From Pseudarthrobacter sp. SSS035 (GTDB lineage Bacteria > Actinomycetota > Actinomycetes > Actinomycetales > Micrococcaceae): a stretch of DNA of 64,000 nucleotides. This document shows, in pieces, positions 33,558-40,786 of this stretch. The translations under genes were made by a program, and so were the position numbers. Position 1 is the first letter of the stretch; the number at the start of each line of letters is the position of its first letter. Under the pieces are notes generated by a model. That model did not search any database, was not told where the DNA came from, and was given only the letters and a program-made list of their open reading frames with translations. Location of the stretch: NCBI RefSeq assembly GCF_023273875.1, contig NZ_CP096882.1, positions 2,232,001-2,296,000 of the forward strand, given 5' to 3'.

Positions 33558-34940
33558 GTGCAGGAACCCGCCCTGCCGGCCACGCATTCCGCCACCACAG
33601 CCGGGATCCTGCAGCGACCGTACCTGTGGGTCACCATCGGCGCATGTGCCCTGGTGTTCCTCGCGGCCTTCGAATCGCTCGCCGTGACCACCATCATGCC
33701 TGTCGTCAGCCGCGAGCTCGACGGCGCCAGCCTGTATGCGCTGGCCTTCGCCGGGCCGCTGGCCACCGGCGTGATCGGGATGGTGGCGGCCGGAAACTGG
33801 TCGGACCGCCGCGGCCCAACAGTCCCGCTGTACGCCTCCGTGGCCCTGTTCGTGCTGGGCCTGATCATCGCGGGCACGGCCGTGTCCATGCCCATGCTGG
33901 TTGCCGGCCGCCTGGTGCAGGGGCTTGGCGGCGGCGCGCTGACGGTGGCGCTCTACGTGGTGGTGGCCCGCGTCTACCCGGCCGTCCTGCACCCCGGGAT
34001 CTTCGCTGCCTTCTCCGCCGCGTGGGTGATCCCGTCCCTGGTGGGCCCGTTCGCGGCCGGCATCGTGGCGGAGGTCCTGAGCTGGCACTGGGTGTTCCTG
34101 GGTGTGGTGGGCCTGGTGGTGCCCGCCCTCGTGATGATTGTTCCGGTGCTCCGCGGCATCGACCGGCCTGCTGAGCAGGCCACGGTCCCGCCCTGGGCGC
34201 TGGGCCGCCTGGCCTGGGCGGCGCTCGCCGCGCTCGCTGTGCTGGGGCTGAACCTCTCCGCCGGAGTCACCATCGCGGGCATTCCCGCAGCCCCGGCACT
34301 CCTGGCCGCGGCCGCCGTCGTGATTGCCCTCGTAGCCGTGCGGCCGCTGGTACCGCGCGGAACACTGCTCGCCCGCCGCGGCCTGCCCAGCGTGATCCTG
34401 ACCCGCGGCCTGGCGTCTGCCGCATTCTTCGGCGCCGAGGTCTACCTGCCGTACCTGCTGATCGAGGAGTACCAGTTCCCGCCGACGTTCGCCGGCCTGG
34501 CACTCACCGGAGGCGCGTTGTCGTGGGCAGCCGCGGCCGCCATTCAGGGCCGCCTCGGCACCCGGCTGAAGCACCGGGCCGCGGTGCGCATCGGCTCAGC
34601 GCTCGTGCTGGGAGCCATTCTCCTCACGCTGGCGACGTCGGCGCTCCACTGGCCTGCCGCCGTCGCGATTGCCGGCTGGCTCTTCGCCGGCGGCGGCATG
34701 GGGCTGCTGTATCCGCGGCTCAGCGTGATGACGCTCGCCATGTCCGCCAAGGAAAACGAAGGCTTCAACAGCTCGGCGATGTCCATCTCGGACTCGCTGG
34801 GCGGGGCGCTGGCGCTCGCCGCCACGGGCATCGTGTTCGCGGCGTTTACGACGACGGCGGAATCGTTCGCGGGGGTCTTCGCACTGACGGCGGTGGTGGC
34901 CGTCGCCGCGGTTGCGGTGGCGCCGCGGGTTTCCCGCTAA
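33558..34940 (+). CDS. MFS drug-efflux-type transporter
   Basis: This 460-residue, 12-14-span MFS protein starts GILQRPYLWVTIGACALVFLAAFESLAVTTIMPVVSREL, like the DHA2 efflux branch. Motif A is GNWSDRRGPTVPLY and motif C-like is VIPSLVGPFAAGIVAEVLSWHWVFLGV. The GTG start is separated from the previous MFS stop by one base, so the two are co-translated. Function as a proton-driven exporter is inferred; the substrate is unknown. Confidence 0.87.
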   Translation: MQEPALPATHSATTAGILQRPYLWVTIGACALVFLAAFESLAVTTIMPVVSRELDGASLYALAFAGPLATGVIGMVAAGNWSDRRGPTVPLYASVALFVLGLIIAGTAVSMPMLVAGRLVQGLGGGALTVALYVVVARVYPAVLHPGIFAAFSAAWVIPSLVGPFAAGIVAEVLSWHWVFLGVVGLVVPALVMIVPVLRGIDRPAEQATVPPWALGRLAWAALAALAVLGLNLSAGVTIAGIPAAPALLAAAAVVIALVAVRPLVPRGTLLARRGLPSVILTRGLASAAFFGAEVYLPYLLIEEYQFPPTFAGLALTGGALSWAAAAAIQGRLGTRLKHRAAVRIGSALVLGAILLTLATSALHWPAAVAIAGWLFAGGGMGLLYPRLSVMTLAMSAKENEGFNSSAMSISDSLGGALALAATGIVFAAFTTTAESFAGVFALTAVVAVAAVAVAPRVSR

Positions 34941-34950
34941 CTACAAAAAC

Positions 34951-35676
34951 TCAAGCCAGCCGGGTGGCGCGGAGTACGGTGTCGCCGATGATGGCTTCCT
35001 CGCCGTCAGGACCCGAAGCCGTCCGCTCCCGTGTGGTGTTGACCTCCAGCTGCCAGTCCGGCGAGTCCAGGCCGAGCTCCGCCACGAGCTGCGCCGGGGT
35101 GTAGAACATCTCCGGTCTGGTGTGGTTTCCCCACGGCGGCAGGTGGTCCGGATGATGGCCCACGATCAGCAGCGTGCCGCCCGGCTTGACCGCCGCAGCC
35201 GCCGTCCGCAGCGGACCCTGCCACGCCAGGTGCGGGGAATGCAGGAACTGGGAGGTCACCAGATCGAAGGTTGCCGTGGGCTGCCAGTCCTCCAGATCAC
35301 ACTGTTGCCAGTGGATGCGGCTGGGAATTTCACCCGCTCCCTCGGCGTGCACACTCTCGCGGTCCAGGGCCGACTTTTCGTGGGTTGCTGCCCGTTCCAG
35401 AGCGACGGCGGAAACGTCGACGGCGGTGACGGTCCAGCCCTGCTGGGCGAGCCAGATGGCGTCGGCCCCTTCGCCGCAGCCCAGGTCCAGCGCCTTGCCC
35501 GGCTTCAGTCCAGCGCCTTCGCGGACCAGTTGCGGGTTGGGTTTCCCGCTCCAGAATTTCGGCTTGCTCCGGTACCTTTCGTCCCACGCCTCGGCGGCAC
35601 TGCGCTGCGGTGCATCCCCCAGCCGGGTGTCGCCGTCGTCCGTTGTGTGGTGGTGGTCCGCACCCTGTTCAGTCAT
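34951..35676 (-). CDS. SAM-dependent class I methyltransferase
   Basis: The 241-residue protein has AWDERYRSKPKFWSGKPNPQLVREGAGLKPGKALDLGCGEGADAIWLAQQGWTVTAVDVSAVALERAA, which are motifs I and II of a Rossmann methyltransferase. FDLVTSQFLHSPHLAW is motif IV, and AVKPGGTLLIVGHHPDHLPPW is also present. The WxxRY...WSGxPN start is common in TehB/thiopurine-like or small-molecule methyltransferases. The substrate is unknown. It is convergent with the MFS operon and divergent from the DEAD-box gene. Confidence 0.85.
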   Translation of the reverse strand: MTEQGADHHHTTDDGDTRLGDAPQRSAAEAWDERYRSKPKFWSGKPNPQLVREGAGLKPGKALDLGCGEGADAIWLAQQGWTVTAVDVSAVALERAATHEKSALDRESVHAEGAGEIPSRIHWQQCDLEDWQPTATFDLVTSQFLHSPHLAWQGPLRTAAAAVKPGGTLLIVGHHPDHLPPWGNHTRPEMFYTPAQLVAELGLDSPDWQLEVNTTRERTASGPDGEEAIIGDTVLRATRLA

Positions 35677-35764
35677 GCCTCAAGCCTGCGCCTGCCGGGC
35701 ACCCAAAGGCAACGCCAGCACCCCCAGCACCACCTGCCTGAAAGAGGCCAAGGCGCGGGGATGG

Positions 35765-35993
35765 TACGCTTAGGGGACTTGATGTGCAGTGATGCCCGCT
35801 CGTCCCTTCATTTGGGAAGCGGGTTTTTTCATGTGAGAGGCACATCCTGCGTCGATGAACGCGTTCCATTTGGTCCCAGCCGCCGCCCAGAATTGGGCAG
35901 CAGCACGGTTGATCACCTGACTTTTCTTCGGCGAAACCCTTGAGCCAACCGGCATCGGGGGCCGATATCCGCACGGATACCGCCTGAAAGACC
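35765..35993 (+). promoter_or_regulatory. Structured leader of the DEAD-box gene
   Basis: This 229-bp stretch is the gene-free region before the helicase gene. TACGCT (35765-35770) is a candidate -10. GATGTGC (35781-35787) pairs with GCACATC (35840-35846). Enclosed is the hairpin CCCGCT-CG-TCCC / GGGA-AGCGGG (35795-35823) followed directly by six T (35824-35829), an intrinsic terminator shape on the + strand. A 14-codon ORF (35792-35836, MPARPFIWEAGFFM) runs through it. Together these suggest attenuation or an RNA switch before the helicase. The remaining part (35847-35993) shows no further strong hairpin. Confidence 0.6.
35795..35829 (+). terminator. Intrinsic terminator/attenuator in the DEAD-box leader
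   Basis: The stem pairs CCCGCT (35795-35800) with AGCGGG (35818-35823) and TCCC (35803-35806) with GGGA (35814-35817), with a 2-nt bulge and 7-nt loop. Six T follow immediately. There is no upstream + strand gene for it to terminate within 850 bp, so attenuation of the helicase transcript is the likeliest role. Confidence 0.65.
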
Positions 35994-37934
35994 ATGAAAT
36001 ATATGACTACTTTTGCTGCCCTCGGCACACCCAAAGAACTTGCCGACACCCTCACCGCACAGGGAATTGTTGAGCCGTTCCCCATCCAGGTCAAGACCCT
36101 CCCGGACACCCTGGCCGGACGCGACGTCCTGGGCCGCGGCCGCACCGGCTCCGGCAAGACCATCGCTTTCGCCATCCCGCTTGTAGCACGACTCGCTGAG
36201 CGGGAAGCCAAGCACTTCCGCAAGCCCGGCCGCCCCATGGGCCTGGTCCTCGCGCCGACCCGTGAACTGGCCACCCAGATCAACGCCACCATCGAGCCGA
36301 TGGCCAAGGCCATGGGCCTGACCACCACCGTGATCTACGGCGGCATCTCCCAGGCACGCCAGGAAAAGGCGCTGCGCGCCGGCGTCGACATTGTCATCGC
36401 CTGCCCGGGCCGCCTGGAGGACCTGATCCGCCAGCGCATCCTGACGCTCGAAGGCGTCGAGATCACCGTCCTGGACGAGGCCGACCACATGGCCGACCTC
36501 GGCTTCCTCCCGGTGGTCAAGAAGCTCATGGACATGACCCCCAGCCAGGGCCAGCGACTGCTGTTCTCCGCCACCCTGGACAACGGCGTGGACAAGATCG
36601 TCCAGCGCTACCTGTCCAACCCGCTGACCCACGCCGTGGACGAGTCACAGGCCGCCGTGACCACCATGGAGCACCACGTCCTGGTGGTCAACGACCAGAC
36701 CGTCAAGAAGCAGCTGATCGTTGAGCTCGCCTCGGGCGCCGGCCGCCGCGTCCTCTTTATGCGGACCAAGCACCACGCCCGCAAGCTGGCCAAGACCCTT
36801 ACCGACGCCGGGATCCCCGCCGTCGATCTGCACGGCAACCTCTCGCAGAACGCCCGTGACCGCAACCTGGCCGAGTTTTCCTCCGGTGACGTCCGCGTCC
36901 TGGTGGCCACCGACGTCGCAGCCCGCGGCGTCCACGTGGACGACGTCGAACTGGTGATCCACGTGGATCCGCCCACAGAGCACAAGGCATACCTCCACCG
37001 CTCAGGCCGTACGGCCCGCGCAGGTTCGGACGGCACCGTGGTCACGCTGACCCTCCCGGAGCAGCAGTCCGACGTCAAGAAGCTCATGAAGGCGGCCGGC
37101 GTCGAGGTCAACTTCGAGCGCGTCACCGCCAACTCCCCGCTGGTTGCCGAGCTCGTGGGCGAAATGGCCGATAAGATCGATCCGCGCACCCGCGCCGCTC
37201 TTCTCGCCAAAAAGTCCGCACAGCAGGGTGGCGGCACCTCCACGGGTGCCAACGCCGAGCGCAAGCGCGCCCGCCGCAGCCAGGAAGGCCCCACCGCCGG
37301 TGGCCGTGGCGGCCGTGGTGGACGTGGACGCGTCTCCGCTGAGCCGACCCGCACCGATCTTCCGCGCGCCGAGCGCCGCGCTGTTGCCTACGAAGGCCGC
37401 ACCGAGGCACGGGCAGCATTTGACCGTGTAGCTGAGCAGAACGAGGACCGCGCCATTGCAGCAGCTGCTGCTCGCCGCAATTCCCGCGGCCACGGCGCCA
37501 CAGGCTCCACGCACCGCAACGACGTCCCCGCAGCAGGTGGCCGTGCAGCGGCCGGCCGCGGTTCCGACGGCCGTTCTGATTCACGCGTTACCCGCAGCGA
37601 TGCTCCCCGTGGCGGCACGGGCCGCCCGGCAACCACCGGCGGACAGCGCGGCGGACGTCCGGCAACGGGCCAGCGCGCAGCCGGAGCCCGCACTGCGGGC
37701 GCCGGTGCAGGTGCCCGCACGGGTGGATCCGGCCAGCGCGCCGGTGCCTCCACGGGCAACGGCGGCAACTCGGGCAACGGTGGCAACGCCGGCAACAAGG
37801 CTGTTTGGTCCTCCAACACCGGCGGCACGTCCGGTGGCTCGTACGCCGGTAACGGTGGCGGCAGTGGCCGTCCGGCACGCAGCGGTCCCCGCCGCGCGTC
37901 GGCTCCGGCCTCGAACGAACGCCGCAGCCGCTAA
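35994..37934 (+). CDS. DEAD-box RNA helicase with Arg/Gly-rich tail
   Basis: The 646-residue protein has the RecA1 domain motifs Q (FPIQVKTLP), I (GRTGSGKT), Ia (APTRELATQI), II (VLDEADHMADLGF) and III (FSATL). RecA2 has IV (VLFMRTKHHA), V (VATDVAARGVHVD) and VI (HRSGRTARAG). Residues ~400-646 are low-complexity Arg/Gly/Ala/Thr (GGRGGRGGRGR, GNGGNSGNGGNAGN), which bind RNA non-specifically. It belongs to the RhlE/DeaD group that unwinds structured RNA in the cold or in ribosome assembly. The start may be the second ATG, 9 bp on. A structured leader precedes it and a hairpin follows. Confidence 0.94.
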   Translation: MKYMTTFAALGTPKELADTLTAQGIVEPFPIQVKTLPDTLAGRDVLGRGRTGSGKTIAFAIPLVARLAEREAKHFRKPGRPMGLVLAPTRELATQINATIEPMAKAMGLTTTVIYGGISQARQEKALRAGVDIVIACPGRLEDLIRQRILTLEGVEITVLDEADHMADLGFLPVVKKLMDMTPSQGQRLLFSATLDNGVDKIVQRYLSNPLTHAVDESQAAVTTMEHHVLVVNDQTVKKQLIVELASGAGRRVLFMRTKHHARKLAKTLTDAGIPAVDLHGNLSQNARDRNLAEFSSGDVRVLVATDVAARGVHVDDVELVIHVDPPTEHKAYLHRSGRTARAGSDGTVVTLTLPEQQSDVKKLMKAAGVEVNFERVTANSPLVAELVGEMADKIDPRTRAALLAKKSAQQGGGTSTGANAERKRARRSQEGPTAGGRGGRGGRGRVSAEPTRTDLPRAERRAVAYEGRTEARAAFDRVAEQNEDRAIAAAAARRNSRGHGATGSTHRNDVPAAGGRAAAGRGSDGRSDSRVTRSDAPRGGTGRPATTGGQRGGRPATGQRAAGARTAGAGAGARTGGSGQRAGASTGNGGNSGNGGNAGNKAVWSSNTGGTSGGSYAGNGGGSGRPARSGPRRASAPASNERRSR

Positions 37935-37968
37935 GATTCGTGTTTTCGCTACGTAAAGTAGCTAGCGA

Positions 37969-38022
37969 TACGCAGAATGCCGGCCGCGACGGATATATCC
38001 GCAGCGACCGGCATTTCGCGTA
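37969..38022. terminator. Bidirectional hairpin between the DEAD-box and metallo-hydrolase genes
   Basis: TACGC (37969-37973) and AATGCCGG (37976-37983) pair with CCGGCATT (38008-38015) and GCGTA (38018-38022), leaving a 2x2 internal loop. Weaker flanking pairing (TTCGTG at 37937-37942 with CACGAA at 38031-38036) extends it. It sits between convergent genes and has short T/A runs on both sides, fitting a two-way terminator. Confidence 0.6.
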
Positions 38023-38067
38023 GCGCAAATCACGAAGCGCAGCGCCAGCCGGAAAGCGTAGCGAAAG

Positions 38068-38718
38068 TTACCAGCCGCGGGCGCGCCACTCCTCAAGGTG
38101 CGGGCGTTCCGCGCCGAGGGTGGTGGGGCTGCCGTGGCCCGGGTGCACCAATGTGTCGTCCGGGTAGGCCTCGAACAGCCGCGCGGTGACATCGTCCAGC
38201 AGCGACGTGAACCGCTGAGGATCATTCTGGGTGTTGCCCACGCCGCCCGGGAACAACGAATCCCCGCTGAAAATGTGGGCGGGCCCTTCCGGGGCCTGGT
38301 ACACAAACGCGATCGATCCCGGGGTATGGCCGCGCAGGTGCACGGCGGTGAGCTCGAAGCCGTCCACGGCGCAGGTATCCCCCTGTTCCAGGATCCGGTC
38401 CACGGGCACTGGCATCGCCTCGGCGTCGTCCTTTCCGGCAAGGGTTGGGGCGCCCGTGGCTGCCACCAACGCCGGCAGTACCCGGACGTGGTCCCAATGC
38501 TGGTGCGTCGTTGCAATCTGCGCCAGTCTGGTTGTGGCCGCGGTATCCGCAGCGGCGTCCTGCAGCATCGCCTGGATGGCCGGAAGGTCGTCCGCGGCAT
38601 CAATCAGCAGCTGTGCGCCGCTGGCCTTCGCGGTCAGCAGGTACACGTTGTTGTTCATCTCGCTGACGGAAATGCTGCGGATGGTGATGTCGGGGAGGTC
38701 GTGAATGAGCGTGTCCAT
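38068..38718 (-). CDS. MBL-fold metallo-hydrolase
   Basis: I take the ATG at 38718 (MDTLIHDLPD). The 216-residue protein has the metal motif ATTHQHWDH, GHTPGSIAFVYQ, FSGDSLFPGGVG and VHPGHGSPTTLG, the layout of glyoxalase II-like hydrolases. It probably hydrolyses a thioester or lactone. The motif is THQHWDH rather than THxHxDH with small residues, still providing three metal ligands. It lies 10 bp downstream of the aldo/keto reductase on the same strand, so they share a transcript. Confidence 0.9.
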   Translation of the reverse strand: MDTLIHDLPDITIRSISVSEMNNNVYLLTAKASGAQLLIDAADDLPAIQAMLQDAAADTAATTRLAQIATTHQHWDHVRVLPALVAATGAPTLAGKDDAEAMPVPVDRILEQGDTCAVDGFELTAVHLRGHTPGSIAFVYQAPEGPAHIFSGDSLFPGGVGNTQNDPQRFTSLLDDVTARLFEAYPDDTLVHPGHGSPTTLGAERPHLEEWRARGW

Positions 38719-38728
38719 GGGTTTCAGT

Positions 38729-39724
38729 CTATTCACGGCCCTGGGACACCCAGTTGGGGTCCGCCGAGCGGGAGCCGACGACGGCGTCCGCAGCCTGGTC
38801 CAGCGCCTCCAGTTGCGCCGGGGTCAGGTCCAGGGACAGGGCGCCCAGGTTTTCGTCGATCCGGTGCGTCTTGCGCGTGCCGGAGATGGGGACCACGGCC
38901 AGTCCCCGCCGTTTGCCCTGCTCCAGCAGCCACGCGAGTGCAACCTGGGCAGGTGTTGCAGACAGCTCAGTGGCGACCGTCCGCACGGCCGCCACGACGC
39001 CCTGGTTCGCGTCAAAGGCGTCCGCGGCGAACCGCGGGATCCGGCGTCGGAAGTCGTTGGCTCCCAAACTGGAAGCGTCCACCGTGCCGGTGAGGAATCC
39101 CCGGCCCAGTGGCGAATACGGCACAAAGCCGACGCCCAGGCTGGCCGCGGCCGGAACCACGTTGCGTTCCACATCGCGGCTCCAGATGGACCATTCGCTT
39201 TGGACCGCGGCGATGGGGTGCACGGAGTGGGCTTCGGCCAGCTCCTGCGCGGTCACCTCTGACAGGCCGAGGTGTTTGACCTTGCCCTGCTGCACCAGCC
39301 CCGCCATGGCCTCCACGGTTTCCACAATCGGAACGCGGAGGTCACGGCGGTGCATGTAGTAGAGGTCGATCACGTCCGTGCCAAGCCGCTTCAGGCTGGC
39401 GTCGACCGCCTGCCGAACGTAGGCGGCATCTCCCCGGACATCCGTGTAGCCATCAGCCGGCGAGCCCACCAGGGAAAACTTCGTGGCGAGCTGCACTTCA
39501 CCCCGCCGGTCCTTGAGCAGCTGCGCGATGAGTTGCTCGTTGCTGCCTCCGCCGTAGATGTCCGCGGTGTCAATGAAGCTGACGCCGGCATCCACCGCAT
39601 GGTGCAGGGTTTTGAGGGCCTCGTGCGGGTCAACTTCGCCGTAGACCGGGGTGAGGGCCATGCCGCCGAAACCCAGGGGGCTGACGTTGAGGCCGTCGCC
39701 GAGGTGTACCAATGGTGCAGTCAT
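38729..39724 (-). CDS. Aldo/keto reductase
   Basis: This 331-residue NADPH-dependent (alpha/beta)8-barrel enzyme has GFGGMALTPVYG, the catalytic aspartate and tyrosine region SFIDTADIYGGGSNEQL, LATKFSL with the lysine, and YYMHRRDLRVPIVETVEAM with the histidine. VPYSPLGRGFLTG and VPISGTRKTHRIDENLGAL (the cofactor site) are also present. It belongs to the AKR13-like general aldehyde/ketone reductases. A 36-bp piece of this gene recurs in altered form at 40483-40518. Confidence 0.93.
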   Translation of the reverse strand: MTAPLVHLGDGLNVSPLGFGGMALTPVYGEVDPHEALKTLHHAVDAGVSFIDTADIYGGGSNEQLIAQLLKDRRGEVQLATKFSLVGSPADGYTDVRGDAAYVRQAVDASLKRLGTDVIDLYYMHRRDLRVPIVETVEAMAGLVQQGKVKHLGLSEVTAQELAEAHSVHPIAAVQSEWSIWSRDVERNVVPAAASLGVGFVPYSPLGRGFLTGTVDASSLGANDFRRRIPRFAADAFDANQGVVAAVRTVATELSATPAQVALAWLLEQGKRRGLAVVPISGTRKTHRIDENLGALSLDLTPAQLEALDQAADAVVGSRSADPNWVSQGRE

Positions 39725-39786
39725 GAGCGCTCTCCATTCGTTTGTGGATTCTCGTCCCAGCCAAGAACCCCGGCCCTTGCCCCAGT

Positions 39787-39826
39787 ATTCCTAGCCGATG
39801 TCCTGGATTCCTAGCCGATGTCCTGG
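39787..39826. repeat. 20-bp tandem duplication over a stop codon
   Basis: ATTCCTAGCCGATGTCCTGG is present twice head to tail (39787-39806 and 39807-39826). The right copy holds the TAG stop (39811-39813, minus strand) and the last codons (CQDIG) of the kinase gene. The left copy lies just downstream. Confidence 0.9.
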
Positions 39827-40449
39827 CACCACGGGATGATCCGGTCGGCGCCCTGCCGCGTTGCCTCGATTATCACCGCGTTGGCCTCATCCGGTCCCGC
39901 CGCCCACGCCTCCGCTGCGGCCCGGTCCATGCCGAATTCCACGTGCCGGTCCACCAGCCGGGCCAGCCGCAGCGCGGGAGGGGAATCCATGAACCAGACC
40001 TCATCCAGCTGCGCCCGGACATCCTTCCACTCAGGCATCTCCGCCAGCAGATAGTTTCCCTCGGTGATCACCAGCGGCACGGACGCGGGGACTGCGATGG
40101 ACGCGGCCACCGGTTCGTCCAAAGTCCGCCGGAACTCGGGCGCGTACACCACGGCCTCATTCCGCCGCACGAGCCGCTGCAACAGCGAGAGGTAGCCGCC
40201 GACGTCGAACGTGTCCATTGCGCCCTTGCGCTGTCGCAGCGGTGTGCCGTTGATGATCGCGTTGCCCAGGTGGAAGCCGTCCATCGGCACCACGACGGCG
40301 GTACCAGGGCCGAACTCCCGCTGCAGCCGGGCCGCGAACGTGGACTTGCCGGAGCCGGGTGCGCCCGTGATGCCCAGGAGTAGCCGCCGGCCGCCGTCGA
40401 GCCTGTGCCGCAGGGCGGCGAGTGCCTGCTGTACTTCGGGGGAGTCCAT
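39811..40449 (-). CDS. P-loop nucleoside/sugar kinase-like protein (PanK/uridine kinase superfamily)
   Basis: The 212-residue protein has Walker A LLLGITGAPGSGKSTFAARL, VVPMDGFHLGNAIINGTPLRQRKGAMDTFDVGGYLSLL, PEFRRTLDEPVAASIAVPASVPLVITEGNYLLAEMPEW and VWFMDSPPALRLARLVDRHVEFG. This is the pattern of actinobacterial nucleoside/nucleotide kinase family proteins related to pantothenate and uridine kinases. DGFHxxN marks the substrate aspartate. The substrate is unknown. It stands just upstream of the aldo/keto reductase gene on the same strand, 86 bp away. Confidence 0.85.
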   Translation of the reverse strand: MDSPEVQQALAALRHRLDGGRRLLLGITGAPGSGKSTFAARLQREFGPGTAVVVPMDGFHLGNAIINGTPLRQRKGAMDTFDVGGYLSLLQRLVRRNEAVVYAPEFRRTLDEPVAASIAVPASVPLVITEGNYLLAEMPEWKDVRAQLDEVWFMDSPPALRLARLVDRHVEFGMDRAAAEAWAAGPDEANAVIIEATRQGADRIIPWCQDIG

Positions 40450-40482
40450 GGCAAAAGCCTAAACCGGAGGCCGGTCCTCCCA

Positions 40483-40531
40483 GGTTTCCACTATCGGAAC
40501 GCGGAGGTCGCGGCGGTGGAGGTGCAGTCAT
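40483..40531 (-). pseudogene. Remnant of an aldo/keto reductase gene
   Basis: Bases 40483-40518 match 39317-39352, inside the aldo/keto reductase (HRRDLRVPIVET region), at 34 of 36 positions. Bases 40521-40531 match the reductase start region 39714-39724, including its ATG complement. The two pieces lie 400 bp apart in the intact gene, so this looks like the leftover of a second copy with a large internal deletion. The gap 40450-40786 otherwise holds the permease promoter region. Confidence 0.6.
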
Positions 40532-40673
40532 CTTCGGACGGGACTGCAGCCATGAGACACTTCCTGGACCCACGCTTTCAACGCTGGCTCCCTCTTTTCC
40601 GCGTGATCTGGCCCTGTGCACCCCCTATGTCGGCTCCGTAGGTTTATGGCTACACCAGGAGGAGTGATCTGAA

Positions 40674-40687
40674 TCACCCAGTGATTG
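40674..40687. promoter_or_regulatory. GTGAT-N4-ATCAC palindrome upstream of the permease
   Basis: GTGATCTGAATCAC is a 5-bp-arm inverted repeat of the CRP/FNR type, 100 bp before the permease GTG. A further GTGAT half lies at 40691. The bound protein is not identifiable here. Confidence 0.4.
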
Positions 40688-40786
40688 CAGTACGGTCCGA
40701 ACCTCCGGTGGACCTGGCTTCGCGCTTCGTGGCGCGGGCACCGAAGTGCACTTCAACGGGTTTCGTCAGAGCATCTTGGAGGAAAC

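Noticed and set aside
37260..37930. Repetitive DNA suggesting a CRISPR or satellite array
   Set aside because: The repeats are codon-level Gly/Arg/Ala repeats inside the helicase tail, without constant repeat units or spacers.
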